DNA of 32,806 nt, taken from Candidatus Bathyarchaeota archaeon A05DMB-2 (lineage in GTDB: Archaea; Thermoproteota; Bathyarchaeia; Bathyarchaeales; Bathycorpusculaceae). The position numbers were made by a program, and so were the translations under genes. How positions within the stretch are numbered: position 1 is the first letter of the stretch; each line of letters begins with the position of its first letter. Below the pieces are notes generated by a model. It had not been told where the DNA came from. It did no database searches and saw only the letters and a program-made list of their open reading frames with translations. Below are positions 7,933-16,481 of this stretch, one piece after another. The stretch lies in contig JAAKEZ010000017.1 in NCBI GenBank assembly GCA_018475625.1, positions 1 to 32,806 of the forward strand. The letters are read 5' to 3'.

Positions 7933-8733
7933 TCACGCCTTTTTCTCAAGAAAACGAGTCAAGCCGAATCCTCCTGTTCGGTTTCCGCCCACATTAGCGT
8001 ATTCCGCATATTTCGCCAGCATAGCAGTCACCCTGTTCCATTCGCTTTCCTTATCCCGCATTTCATACGTGACCCAGCCCACAAACCCTGTTGTCTTCTT
8101 CTTCCGCATAACCGCCAATCGCGTATGCAACTCGTACTCGCATACCCCCACATTCTCACTCAACCATTCCTTGTAAGCCAAGTACTCCTCCTTACTGAAC
8201 CGCTTGCCGTCACTGAACAAGTTCCAAACCCGCATCAAACCCGAAAAAACCTTAACCGCATCCGGAAACATCCAGTGAAAACCACTGCCCAAACTCGCAA
8301 AATATGATGGCGTCTTAAACAAAAGCCTAAACCTGTCAACAGCTGCAGCTTCCTTCTCCAAATCCACATAACTCTTACAGTTAACGCTTAAACTGGCAAT
8401 ACGAAACACCGTGTCAAAAACCATCAAGCTGTTCTGTTTCTGAAAATAACTAAGAATAAACGCGCTGAGTTCATCCTTCAAAAACCTAAAACGCACAAAG
8501 CAAGGCGCCTGCGGATCCAACTCATAACCATTCTCAACACGACGCATACTCTTAAACCGCAAAGGCGTCACACTATAAGGCTTACGCACATCCAACTCAT
8601 GCAAAACGCCCGACACAACAGGATCCACCATACGCACCGCATGCAGCAACAAACCGCGAGCCACATAACCCGTAAAAAACGGCAAAACAACAGGCTTCTC
8701 CGCATACATCTCCAACCCAACTTCAACAGGCAA
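7933..8733 (-). CDS. cas6: Cas6 crRNA-processing endoribonuclease
   Basis: A 266-residue RAMP protein. The N-terminal strand and helix (VEVGLEMYAEKPVVLP, then GYVARGLLLHAV) and the C-terminal glycine-rich loop GGNRTGGFGLTRF (about residues 249-261) are the Cas6 hallmarks. Cas6 cuts the CRISPR transcript within the repeats to release crRNAs. The TTG at 8733 is chosen because an in-frame TGA lies three codons upstream; GTGGGAG at about 8743-8749 could be its ribosome site. It is on the same strand as the Cascade genes but separated from csa5 by 261 bases, so it probably has its own promoter in the shared gap with purC. Confidence 0.9.
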   Translation of the reverse strand: MPVEVGLEMYAEKPVVLPFFTGYVARGLLLHAVRMVDPVVSGVLHELDVRKPYSVTPLRFKSMRRVENGYELDPQAPCFVRFRFLKDELSAFILSYFQKQNSLMVFDTVFRIASLSVNCKSYVDLEKEAAAVDRFRLLFKTPSYFASLGSGFHWMFPDAVKVFSGLMRVWNLFSDGKRFSKEEYLAYKEWLSENVGVCEYELHTRLAVMRKKKTTGFVGWVTYEMRDKESEWNRVTAMLAKYAEYANVGGNRTGGFGLTRFLEKKA

Positions 8734-8853
8734 CCATGCTCAACTCCCACAGATGAGCTTCACTTTAGACGGAAACGCTCAAGATATAGCTGGAATAAGA
8801 AGTTAAAACTTTCCAAAAACGCCAAAGCAATTTTAGAGACAAACCGCTAGATA

Positions 8854-8866
8854 GCGATATAAGCTC
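8854..8866 (+). promoter_or_regulatory. Possible purC promoter (TATA box)
   Basis: AGCGATATAAGC resembles an archaeal TATA box. A start about 25 bases on, near 8887, gives a leader of about 30 bases that includes GAAGTGA (8905-8911), a passable Shine-Dalgarno for the purC ATG at 8919. The purC-cas6 gap is 185 bases and would also hold a minus-strand promoter for cas6; AGTTTTAACTT on the minus strand near 8800 is a candidate. Confidence 0.4.
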
Positions 8867-8918
8867 AAGAACAATATTCACATAAGCCATAGCGAACTGA
8901 GAATTGAAGTGACAGTCT

Positions 8919-9977
8919 ATGGGCAGCGTGAAAGACCTCGAAATAACCAAAAAACCCACACCAGACATCATGGGCGTCGGCAGATTCCACTTCTCCGACC
9001 GCTACTCTGTCTTCGACTGGGGCGAAATGCCCGACCACATCCCCGGCAAAGGCGCGGCGCTCTGCCTCATGGGCGCCTACTGCTTCGAAAAACTAGAGAA
9101 GACGGGAGTTCGAACCCACTACAGGGGCTTAGTGGACAAGACAGGGCGCCTCGTCACCTTCAAAGAAATCCGCCAACCCACAAGCACCATGGAAGTCAAC
9201 CTCGTCAACGTCTATAAACCCCAGATCCGCGCCGCGCAGGGAAAACTCGAGTACAACTACAGCATGTACACGCCAAAGCTCAAGAACTGCCTCATCCCAC
9301 TCGAAATAATCTACCGAAACGGCCTGCCAGAAGGCTCCTCAGTCTTCAAACGCCTCGAACAAGGAAAAATCACCCCGCAAGACCTCGGACTCGACCATGT
9401 CCCACAGCCCGGCGAACGCTTCAAAAAACCCATATTCGACGTCAGCACTAAACTGGAGGAAACCGACCGCTACGTCACCTGGGAAGAAGCCCAGAAAATC
9501 GCGGGCTTAACCAACATCGAACTAACTGCTGTGAAAGCGGTTCTTTCAAAAGTCAACGACACCATAACCGAAGTGGCATGCCACGCAAAACTGGAGAACG
9601 AGGACGGCAAAATCGAGTTAGCCTTCGACAACCAGAGAAAACTCATGGTCGTCGATGTCGTAGGCACCTTGGACGAGTGCCGTTTCACCTACGACGGCGT
9701 ACACGTAAGCAAGGAAATCGCCCGGCAATTCTACAAGAAAACACAATGGTACCGCGACGTGGAAGAAGCCAAAAAAACCGCGGAAGCTAAAGGCGTCAAA
9801 GACTGGCGTAGCATATGCAAATCGCAGCCCCCGAAACTCGACCCAGAGCTGAAGAACATAATCAGCGAGATGTACATGGCAGCCGCAAACGAGATGACCA
9901 ACCGCAAATTATTTGACGCGCCACCACTCGCAGAAGTGATTGGCAAATACCGGGATTATATGGGTGAAAAGCAATGA
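8919..9977 (+). CDS. purC: SAICAR synthetase (PurC)
   Basis: A 352-residue phosphoribosylaminoimidazole-succinocarboxamide synthase. It joins aspartate to CAIR with ATP, giving SAICAR in purine synthesis. The N-terminus GSVKDLE is the family's G-x-(V/T)-K-D nucleotide-binding start. FSDRYSVFDWGEMPD matches the conserved 'f.DR.S.FD.....ip.KG' block. LIPLEIIYRN is the 'vp.E.v.R.y..GS' region with GLPEGSS. The downstream ETDRYVTWEEAQ also fits. It is longer than bacterial PurC (about 240 residues), with extra helical C-terminal sequence. It overlaps purP by ATGA and forms an operon with the two purP genes. Confidence 0.92.
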   Translation: MGSVKDLEITKKPTPDIMGVGRFHFSDRYSVFDWGEMPDHIPGKGAALCLMGAYCFEKLEKTGVRTHYRGLVDKTGRLVTFKEIRQPTSTMEVNLVNVYKPQIRAAQGKLEYNYSMYTPKLKNCLIPLEIIYRNGLPEGSSVFKRLEQGKITPQDLGLDHVPQPGERFKKPIFDVSTKLEETDRYVTWEEAQKIAGLTNIELTAVKAVLSKVNDTITEVACHAKLENEDGKIELAFDNQRKLMVVDVVGTLDECRFTYDGVHVSKEIARQFYKKTQWYRDVEEAKKTAEAKGVKDWRSICKSQPPKLDPELKNIISEMYMAAANEMTNRKLFDAPPLAEVIGKYRDYMGEKQ

Positions 9978-11071
9978 TGAAAAACAAGATAAGAGAAATA
10001 ATTCGCGAATACGACCCTAAAAAAGTCCGCATAGGAGTTTTAGGCTCCCACTCAGCGCTGGAAATCGCTTCAGGCGCCAAACAGGAAGGCTTTGAAACCG
10101 TGGTTGTCTGCCAGAAGGGGAGGGAGAAAACCTACACGCGGTACTACGGTAACCTCTTCAACTGCATCGTGTTCCTAGACAAATTCGGCGACATAGTCAA
10201 AGAAGAAAACGTGCAGAAACTGGTCGACATGAACACCGTTTTTGTGCCCAACCGCTCCTTCAGTGTATACGCGGGATACGAGAACATCGAAGAAAAATTC
10301 GCCGTGCCACTCATGGGAAACCGGTACATGCTCAAAACCGAAGAGCGCGGCACACCGAGGAACCAGCAGTACCTGCTGGAAAAAGCGGGAATAAAGACGC
10401 CGAAAACCTTTAAGTCGCCCGCAGAAATCGACCGCCTCGCCATAGTTAAGGTCGCCGAGAAAACCCGCGCCATCGAACGCGCCTTCTTCTACGCCTCATC
10501 ACCAGAAGAATACGCGAAGAAAGCAGAGGAACGCGTCAAAAACGGAATAATCACCCGCGAAGCGCTCGCGCAGGCAGTCATCGAGGAATACGTCATCGGC
10601 GCCAAGTTCAACGCTAACTACTTCTGGTCTCCGCTAACTGGCGAGATAGACCTCTTAGGCTTCGACAAGCGCGTGCAAACAGACCTCGACGGCGTCTTAG
10701 ACCTGCCTGCCTCGGAGCAGTTGGAGCTTAAGATTCCGACGCAGAACATCGAGATTGGACACATGGGCGTGACCATGCGCGAGAGTCAGCTGGAAAAAAT
10801 TTTTGAGGCAGGCGAACGGTTCGTGGAGACATGCAAGAAAGAGTATCCGCCGGGGATGCTGGGGCTCTTCGCGTTGCAGGGTGCGGTTACAAAGGACTTG
10901 GAGTTTTACGTTTTTGACGTGAGTCCGCGAGTGCCAGGCTGCCCCTGCGTGGAACCAACCTCGCCTTACATGAAGTACAAGTACGGCATGGAAGTTGGTC
11001 CTGGAAGGCGTGTCGCCATGGAGATTAAGCGTGCCTTGAAAGAGGGCAGGCTTGCGGAGGTGGTAACATGA
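9974..11071 (+). CDS. purP: PurP, formate-dependent FAICAR synthetase (copy 1)
   Basis: A 365-residue ATP-grasp enzyme of the archaeal PurP family. These make FAICAR from AICAR, formate and ATP, replacing the folate-dependent PurH step. Visible are the N-terminal nucleotide-fold motif IGVLGSHSALEIASGAK (about residues 20-36), PLMGNRYMLK, IVKVAEKTRAIERAFF (ATP-grasp lysine region), IEEYVIGAKFNANYF, LGFDKRVQTDLDG, and VSPRVPGCP near the C-terminus. It starts at ATG 9974 within the purC stop and runs into purP copy 2 with another ATGA overlap. Its product is the next-but-one step after PurC in the pathway. Confidence 0.9.
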   Translation: MMKNKIREIIREYDPKKVRIGVLGSHSALEIASGAKQEGFETVVVCQKGREKTYTRYYGNLFNCIVFLDKFGDIVKEENVQKLVDMNTVFVPNRSFSVYAGYENIEEKFAVPLMGNRYMLKTEERGTPRNQQYLLEKAGIKTPKTFKSPAEIDRLAIVKVAEKTRAIERAFFYASSPEEYAKKAEERVKNGIITREALAQAVIEEYVIGAKFNANYFWSPLTGEIDLLGFDKRVQTDLDGVLDLPASEQLELKIPTQNIEIGHMGVTMRESQLEKIFEAGERFVETCKKEYPPGMLGLFALQGAVTKDLEFYVFDVSPRVPGCPCVEPTSPYMKYKYGMEVGPGRRVAMEIKRALKEGRLAEVVT

Positions 11072-12153
11072 TTACAAGCAGCGACATCGCCAAAATCCTC
11101 GGCAAGTACGACTTGAGCAAGCTTGCGATTGGCACGTTGGGTTCGCATTCGGCGCTGAACATTTTCAAGGGCGCCAAGGAAGAGGGGTTCCGCACGGTGT
11201 GCATCTGCAAGGAAAAAGACGCCATAATGTACCGCAAGTTCCCTCTTGTTGACGAGATGATAATAGTAAAGGACTTTACTGAACTGCTTAAAGAGGCGTT
11301 GCAGGAGAAACTGCGTCGGCTGAACGTGGTCTTGATTCCCCATGGTTCTTTTACCGCTTATCTAAGCACTGAGGAGTTGACCGACAGCCTTTATGTGCCT
11401 ATGTTTGGGAACCGGCAGCTTCTTCACTGGGAAGCCAACCGCAAGGAGCAGGAGGAATGGCTGCGCCAAGCAGGGCTGCGGCTGCCCGCCACATTCAAGA
11501 CGCCGGACGAAATCGATCGCTTGATAATCGCCAAGTTACCCGGCGCGAAAGGTGGCAGAGGCTACTTTTTGGCTAATTCGCCTGCGTCTTTCTATAAGAA
11601 GTTTAAGGCGATGGTTCGGCGTGGTCTCCTCCGAGAAGAGGATGTTGGCAGGATTCATTTGCAGGAGTACGCTTTGGGCGTGAACGTTTACCCCAGCTAC
11701 TTCAGCAGCATAATCAAGGACGACGTGGAGTTCTTGGCGGTGGACAGGCGTTACGAGTCCGCCGTGGACGCCATCGGCAAGATTCCAGCGAGTGAGCAGT
11801 TGGAAATCGACGTGACCCCAACCTACACTATCGTGGGCAACTTCCCCATAGTGCTCCGCGAATCCCTGCTGCCGGAACTCATGCGCATGGGCGACAGCGT
11901 CCACAAGAAAGCGCGAGAACTTGCCCCGCCCGGAATAATCGGTCCCTTTTGCTTGGAGACTGTGATTACGGATGACTTGAAGATTTACACGTTCGAGATT
12001 TCGGCGCGCATCGTGGCGGGAACAAACGTTGGCATTGGAACTTCGCCTTACGCTTACTTGAAGTACGGTGCTGGCATGTACATGGGCAGGCGCATAGCGC
12101 TTGAAATAAAGGAAGCGCGTGAACAGGGGCGCCTCGGAGAGGTTCTCGCGTAA
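11068..12153 (+). CDS. purP: PurP paralogue (copy 2)
   Basis: A 361-residue PurP-family ATP-grasp protein. It shares the plan of copy 1: IGTLGSHSALNIFKGAK, PMFGNRQLLHWEA, IAKLPGAKGGRGYF, LQEYALGVNVYPSYF, LAVDRRYESAVDA and FEISARIVAGTN. The two copies differ throughout, so this is an old duplication, not an assembly repeat. Many archaea carry two PurP paralogues and the role of the second is not always known. This copy has the more canonical glycine-rich ATP-grasp loop (GAKGGRGYF) where copy 1 has EKTRAIERAFF. Either could be the main FAICAR synthetase. The ATGA overlap with copy 1 shows co-translation. Confidence 0.85.
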   Translation: MITSSDIAKILGKYDLSKLAIGTLGSHSALNIFKGAKEEGFRTVCICKEKDAIMYRKFPLVDEMIIVKDFTELLKEALQEKLRRLNVVLIPHGSFTAYLSTEELTDSLYVPMFGNRQLLHWEANRKEQEEWLRQAGLRLPATFKTPDEIDRLIIAKLPGAKGGRGYFLANSPASFYKKFKAMVRRGLLREEDVGRIHLQEYALGVNVYPSYFSSIIKDDVEFLAVDRRYESAVDAIGKIPASEQLEIDVTPTYTIVGNFPIVLRESLLPELMRMGDSVHKKARELAPPGIIGPFCLETVITDDLKIYTFEISARIVAGTNVGIGTSPYAYLKYGAGMYMGRRIALEIKEAREQGRLGEVLA

Positions 12154-12226
12154 CGAGTAGAACAGTACTCACAGAGTCCCAGAAGTTTCTTCTAGTGTTT
12201 TTTTCCACAGCAGATAAAAGGATACA

Positions 12227-12445
12227 ATGCGCCTTTTCTTTCAGGGAGAAGGTTTGGCATCAAAAGAAGAACTCTACGGCTGGTTGTTCGTGACCACAAT
12301 TCCGTTATTGTGTGAGGAGAAAAAGCTTGAGCGCCAGCAGAAGATAGAAACTTGGCTGGACCTGTACCAGCTCACCAGAGAACTCGACATTGCCAAAAAC
12401 GGAAACGGAGCGAGCGCGAACTCGCCGATTGATTACGTGACTTAG
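12227..12445 (+). CDS. Small protein of unknown function
   Basis: A 72-residue open frame with an ATG at 12227 and an AAGGAT stretch just before it. It has a hydrophobic-aromatic middle (LYGWLFVTTIPLL, about residues 17-29), then an amphipathic charged helix (about 30-57) and a polar Asn/Gly/Ser tail. I recognise no family. It ends four bases inside the convergent kinase gene. Its codon use looks like its neighbours', which supports a real gene. A small soluble helical protein is the safest description. Confidence 0.5.
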   Translation: MRLFFQGEGLASKEELYGWLFVTTIPLLCEEKKLERQQKIETWLDLYQLTRELDIAKNGNGASANSPIDYVT

Positions 12446-13227
12446 CCGAAGCAAATCCGCTGCACGCGGTCAAAATTCTCACGTGTGCGCGCCTTTTTGT
12501 ACAGCCTTAGCGCCTCAATGAGTTCTGTGCGGTTTCTCTCACCAAGCACCTTGGATACGACTGTCCCGACGGCGCCAATGAATAGGTAGTGGCAAGCAGC
12601 CGCGACGTTTGCGGGTTTTCGGGCATCGCTGGCGGTTTCGAAATCAACAATCCAAGGCTTCCCAGTCATATCGACTATGAGGTGTTTTGGTGCTTTGCTG
12701 AGTTCGCCGTGGTCCAATCCCGCCTTATCCAGTCGCCAGCACTGCTCTAAAATGTCAGTTAAGACTTTGCGCATCTCTTCCCTTGCGGTGTGTGTCGCGA
12801 GCCACAAGGGCAGGGGGTCGCCGTCGATTAGCTGCATGAGGAGGAAGTTTTTGCTCGTGCTGATGAGTCTTGGTCCAACTGCTACAATGTTGGCTTTGGT
12901 GAGCATTTCGGCTTCGTGCTGCAGGCTCGGTCTGTCCGCGTCTACTCGGCGAATCTTTAAGGCAGCACGTTGCCCGTCCAGGTGCGCTGTCACGACAACG
13001 CCGACAAAGCCCTTGCCCAACACAGGGATGTCAAAAGCGCTGCTCCTTCCCGAGAACTCCACAGCTGAGACGCCAAGTACTCGAAGTTCTTCGAGGCGGT
13101 GCCGCAGCTCCGCTTCGCTTGCCCGGGGATAACAGAGTATGGATGCGTATGGTTCCGCGTTGAGGTTTTCGGTGGGCACTGTTACGGGTGTTTTCACTGT
13201 TCTTGTCCTTCTTTTTTCTGGCAACAA
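12442..13227 (-). CDS. Predicted Ser/Thr protein kinase, COG2112-like
   Basis: A 261-residue archaeal kinase-fold protein. Visible are the glycine loop VLGKGFVGVVV (about residues 69-79), the lysine strand AALKIRRVDADRP (Lys about 91), a Glu in LQHEAEML (about 104), and the catalytic segment LDHGELSKAPKHLIVD (about 171-186). PWIVDFETAS (about 191-200) is the DFG-equivalent metal site. This order matches the RIO-like COG2112 family known in archaea; its substrates are not established. The TTG start at 13227 lies about 20 bases from an AT-rich element shared with the divergent EF-2 gene, so the transcript may be nearly leaderless. Confidence 0.78.
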   Translation of the reverse strand: MLPEKRRTRTVKTPVTVPTENLNAEPYASILCYPRASEAELRHRLEELRVLGVSAVEFSGRSSAFDIPVLGKGFVGVVVTAHLDGQRAALKIRRVDADRPSLQHEAEMLTKANIVAVGPRLISTSKNFLLMQLIDGDPLPLWLATHTAREEMRKVLTDILEQCWRLDKAGLDHGELSKAPKHLIVDMTGKPWIVDFETASDARKPANVAAACHYLFIGAVGTVVSKVLGERNRTELIEALRLYKKARTRENFDRVQRICFG

Positions 13228-13239
13228 GGTAAAATGTGG

Positions 13240-13255
13240 CGTGTTATAAATTTAA
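13240..13255. promoter_or_regulatory. Shared divergent promoter element
   Basis: TTATAAATTTAAAT lies between the kinase gene (minus) and the EF-2 gene (plus), which start only 75 bases apart. It gives a TATA box on either strand. Plus-strand initiation would fall near 13275-13280, about 25 bases before the EF-2 ATG. Minus-strand initiation would fall close to the kinase TTG. Confidence 0.5.
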
Positions 13256-13301
13256 ATGGGAAACTCTTCTTTCAGTAGATCGGTCTTAAGCGGGTTGAAA
13301 A

Positions 13302-15458
13302 ATGCCGAGGTTCAGACAAGTTGCCGACATCCTGATGCTAATGGGCAGGAAGGAGCTTATCAGGAACATGGGGATAATCGCCCACATCGACCATGGAAAA
13401 ACCACTCTGACCGACTCGTTGCTTGCTGGGACTGGGTTGCTGTCGCCGAAGGTGGCGGGTTCCGCCCGTGTCTTGGACTATCTTGAGGAGGAGCAGAGGC
13501 GCGGCATCACCATGAAAACCGCCAACATCTCCCTGCTCTACCAAGCCGCCGAGGGCGCATTCATCATTAACTTGGTGGACACGCCTGGGCACGTGGACTT
13601 CACGGGCAAGGTCACCCGAGCCCTGCGCAGCATAGACGGCGCCGTCGTAGTTGTGGATGCGGTCGAGGAGATTATGGCTCAAACCGAAATCGTAATCCGC
13701 CAGGCTCTTGAAGAAAGAGTGCGTCCTGTGCTCTTCATCAACAAGGTAGATCGCCTCATCACCGAACTGAAGCTTAGCGCGGAGCAAATTGAAGCGAAAT
13801 TCAACCGCATAATCGGCAGCTTTAACGATTTAATCGAGATTTACGGCGAACTCCCATTCAAGAACGCGTGGAAAGTGAGCGCTGTAAGGGGTAGCGTGGC
13901 TTTCGGCTCGGCTCTGCACAGGTGGGGATTCACCTTAAACGAGACGAAGCAGAAGGGAGTGAAATTCAGCGATATAATGGGCGCTTATCGAAACGGCGAG
14001 GTTGAGGAACTGCCGAAGCTAATTCCGCTTCACACCGCGATACTCGACATGTCAGTTAAGAACATCCCAAGCCCCTTAGACGCTCAGCGGTATCGGGTGG
14101 AAAAAATCTGGAAGGGCGCTCTCTCCTCGGAAGCTGGGCAAGCCATGGTACGCTGCGACGACCGCGGACCAACGATAATGTGCGTGACACACGTTCAGGC
14201 GGATCCTGATGCTGGTGTAATCGTGACTGGGCGATTGTTCTCGGGTACCGTCAAAAATGGCGACCGCGTCTATCTCGTCAATGCGCAGGCGGAGCTGGTG
14301 GTTCAGCAGGTTGCGGTTTACATGGGCGCTTTCAGGGAGCCTGTTGACCATGTGGCGGCGGGCAACTTGGCTGCTTTGGCTGGGTTGGATGCGGCGAAGG
14401 CAGGCGAAACTGTGGTTGACGCAGAACACCGCGGGGGGATGGTGCCGTTTGAGCGCATCAGGTACGTGTCGGAGCCTGTGTTGACGGTGGCGGTGGAGCC
14501 CAAAAACCCCAAGGATTTGGAGCCTTTGTTACGCGCAATGGAGAAGCTGGCGACCGAAGACCCGAATTTGGCTGTCGAGGTGAATGCGGAGACGGGCGAG
14601 TACCTGTTGAGCGGGATGGGCGAGCTGCACCTCGAGACCGCCACAAAGCACCTGAAGGATTATCTCGGCGACATGGAAATCACGGCTTCGCTGCCGAGGG
14701 TTGTTTACAGAGAAAGCGTCACCCGAAAAGGCGCCGTTGCCACGGCTGCAAGCCCAAACAGACAGAACAGGTTCACGGTTCAGGTTGAACCGTTGGAGGA
14801 AGAGCTTGCGAAACTTATCGACCAAGACGGCTATGCGCTAAAGAGCGTCGGCGAGGTGCTCGCGGTGGATGAACAGAAGAACGCGTTGGTGGAATGCGCT
14901 GGGAAAACGGAGCAGCTTCGGAGCGTTCTGGATTCTGTAATCTCAGGCTTCACCTTCGCATGCAAGGCAGGACCCTTATGCGGGGAGCCTTTGAAAAGCG
15001 TCAAAATCAGCTTGGTCAAAGTCCAGCTCAGCGATGACGCGGAGCAGCGCAGCCCGGTTGAGATTATGCATGGTGTGGGCAAGGCGATTTTCGGCTCTTT
15101 CCTGACGGCTACGCCGGTGCTGCTTGAACCCGTCTACAAAAATGTCATTTCTGTTCCAACAGAATTGGCTGGAGAATGCTCCAGAATCGTCAGTAGCCGA
15201 CGGGGAAAAATCTCCGCCTTTGAGCAGAAGGGCATTTTGACCACGGTTACCAGCTTTATTCCAGTAGCTGAAACCTTCGGCTTAGCCCAAGAGCTGCGGT
15301 CAGCCACTTCTGGTCGCGCCTTTTGGCAGTCCACGTTTGACCATTGGGAAAAGATGCCCGCGAAGCTGGAAGCAAAAGTAATCATGGAAATCCGAAGAAG
15401 GAAGGGCTTGCCCGCGGCGGTTCCGAAGCCTGAAAGGTTCACGGAGGAAAACCAGTGA
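13302..15458 (+). CDS. Translation elongation factor aEF-2, diphthamide His replaced
   Basis: A 718-residue EF-2. The GTPase motifs are intact: AHIDHGKTTL (G1), RGITMKTA (G2), DTPGHVDF (G3) and NKVD (G4). Domain II and the domain III to V order follow archaeal EF-2, ending in IRRRKGLP. The N-terminus MPRFRQVADI aligns with the usual start, so ATG 13302 is secure. The domain IV loop reads DAEQRSPVEIMHG where archaeal and eukaryotic EF-2 have DA(I/V)HRGPAQ. Gln582 therefore replaces the His that is modified to diphthamide, and the Gly after Arg is Ser. This is either the sole EF-2 of a diphthamide-less lineage or an aEF-2 paralogue. It overlaps the glycosylase gene by four bases. Confidence 0.92.
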   Translation: MPRFRQVADILMLMGRKELIRNMGIIAHIDHGKTTLTDSLLAGTGLLSPKVAGSARVLDYLEEEQRRGITMKTANISLLYQAAEGAFIINLVDTPGHVDFTGKVTRALRSIDGAVVVVDAVEEIMAQTEIVIRQALEERVRPVLFINKVDRLITELKLSAEQIEAKFNRIIGSFNDLIEIYGELPFKNAWKVSAVRGSVAFGSALHRWGFTLNETKQKGVKFSDIMGAYRNGEVEELPKLIPLHTAILDMSVKNIPSPLDAQRYRVEKIWKGALSSEAGQAMVRCDDRGPTIMCVTHVQADPDAGVIVTGRLFSGTVKNGDRVYLVNAQAELVVQQVAVYMGAFREPVDHVAAGNLAALAGLDAAKAGETVVDAEHRGGMVPFERIRYVSEPVLTVAVEPKNPKDLEPLLRAMEKLATEDPNLAVEVNAETGEYLLSGMGELHLETATKHLKDYLGDMEITASLPRVVYRESVTRKGAVATAASPNRQNRFTVQVEPLEEELAKLIDQDGYALKSVGEVLAVDEQKNALVECAGKTEQLRSVLDSVISGFTFACKAGPLCGEPLKSVKISLVKVQLSDDAEQRSPVEIMHGVGKAIFGSFLTATPVLLEPVYKNVISVPTELAGECSRIVSSRRGKISAFEQKGILTTVTSFIPVAETFGLAQELRSATSGRAFWQSTFDHWEKMPAKLEAKVIMEIRRRKGLPAAVPKPERFTEENQ

Positions 15459-16318
15459 AGCTTGACGGCACACCATTCAACTTGGACGTTACGCTCTGTT
15501 GCGGTCAAGTGTTCAGGTGGGACAAGAAGGACAGCTGGTGGTACGGCGTCGTGGGAGACCGCGTCCTCAAGGTGCGGCAGACCGCCGCGGAGTTGGAGTT
15601 TGCAGGCGCCGACGAAAAACTGATTGTGCACTATTTCAGTTTGAACGATGACTTGCAGAAAATCGGCGCCGCAATCGGCAAAGACGAACACATCCGAAAG
15701 GCGCTAAAAGCGTTCTGGGGCTTGCGCATAATCAGGCAGGACCCATGGGAATGCCTCGTCTCGTATATCTGTGCCACGTACAAGAGCATCCCCACAATAA
15801 GGCACATGTTGTTGAGTCTTTCGAGCAAGTTCGGAGAGAAAACCGTGCTGGACGGCATGATGTTCTTTACGTTTCCCACGCCTGAAAAGCTGGCGGGCGC
15901 CGCGGAGAAAGACCTGTGGGCGTGCGGCTTGGGCTACCGCGCCCGCTACGTGCATGCGACTGCGAAGCGAATTTTCGAAAACAATTTCGAACTTGAACGC
16001 CTCAGGCAGTTGCCTTACGAGCAAGCCAAGAAGCAACTCTGCGGCTTCGCGGGCGTGGGTCCCAAAGTGGCTGATTGCGTCCTGCTGTTTTCGCTGGGGA
16101 AACTGGAGGCGTTTCCCGTGGATCGCTGGATCGCTCGCGTCATCTTGAACCATTACGTCCAGCAACTTCCGAGCAAGCTGGCACAGAAACTTTCAAAGCG
16201 AGAAGGGCTTAGCAACTCTGAGTACGCCCAGCTTAATGCGTTCGGCAGGGTATACTTCGGTGAGTACGCGGGTTACGCTCAAGAGTACTTGTACCACTAT
16301 GAGCGGATGAATGCCTAA
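15455..16318 (+). CDS. ogg: 8-oxoguanine DNA glycosylase/lyase, OGG1 type
   Basis: A 287-residue HhH-GPD base-excision repair enzyme. The N-terminal FNLDVTLCCGQVFRW is the OGG1 opening, with the G-Q-x-F-R-W motif. The helix-hairpin-helix is LCGFAGVGPKVADC with catalytic Lys204. AFPVDRWIARV carries Asp223, 19 residues later, the same spacing as in human OGG1 (Lys249, Asp268). It removes 8-oxoguanine and nicks the abasic site. The GTG start overlaps the EF-2 stop (GTGA), so the two are co-translated; no functional link is evident. Confidence 0.92.
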   Translation: MKLDGTPFNLDVTLCCGQVFRWDKKDSWWYGVVGDRVLKVRQTAAELEFAGADEKLIVHYFSLNDDLQKIGAAIGKDEHIRKALKAFWGLRIIRQDPWECLVSYICATYKSIPTIRHMLLSLSSKFGEKTVLDGMMFFTFPTPEKLAGAAEKDLWACGLGYRARYVHATAKRIFENNFELERLRQLPYEQAKKQLCGFAGVGPKVADCVLLFSLGKLEAFPVDRWIARVILNHYVQQLPSKLAQKLSKREGLSNSEYAQLNAFGRVYFGEYAGYAQEYLYHYERMNA

Positions 16319-16356
16319 ACCTGCCAGCGGCTACGGAGTTGCTGAAGTAGCGGAAA

Positions 16357-16368
16357 ACGTTTAAATTC
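16357..16368 (+). promoter_or_regulatory. TATA box of the tRNA gene
   Basis: CGTTTAAATTCC lies about 45 bases before the tRNA. Initiation about 25 bases downstream would leave a short 5' leader for RNase P to remove. Confidence 0.45.
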
Positions 16369-16406
16369 CGTCAAAAACAGCAATAGTAAACGGAGCATAA
16401 GACGCG

Positions 16407-16481
16407 GGGCCCGTAGCTCAGCTAGGCTAGAGCGCCAGGCTCATAACCTGTCGGTCGCTGGTTCGAATCCGGCCGGGCCCA
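16407..16481 (+). tRNA. tRNA with CAU anticodon (elongator Met, possibly Ile2)
   Basis: A full cloverleaf can be folded. The acceptor stem is GGGCCCG/CGGGCCC with discriminator A. The D stem is GCTC/GAGC, the anticodon arm CCAGG-CTCATAA-CCTGT (one C-U pair at the top), and the T arm GCTGG-TTCGAAT-CCGGC. The anticodon is CAT. G1-C72 and the lack of a three-G-C anticodon stem argue against the initiator. Elongator Met is likelier, but tRNA-Ile2 with a modified C34 also reads CAT in DNA. CCA is not encoded and no intron is seen. T-runs at 16513-16526 may end transcription. Confidence 0.93.

Noticed and set aside
7916-8307. Plus-strand frames opposite the end of cas6
   Set aside because: Cas6 is clearly coded on the minus strand. 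The antisense products are low-complexity and rich in Pro, His, Arg and Ser.
1-8918. A CRISPR array within the cas locus
   Set aside because: No regularly spaced direct repeats are seen in the gaps (447-480, 7672-7932, 8734-8918). An array, if any, lies before position 1 or elsewhere.
9974-12153. The two purP genes as an assembly duplication
   Set aside because: They differ throughout in sequence and share only family motifs.
13338-13787. Long minus-strand frame inside EF-2
   Set aside because: EF-2 GTPase motifs fill the opposite strand; this is a codon-bias shadow.
16407-16481. Initiator tRNA-Met
   Set aside because: It has a G1-C72 acceptor end and lacks three G-C pairs next to the anticodon loop, so elongator Met or Ile2 fits better.
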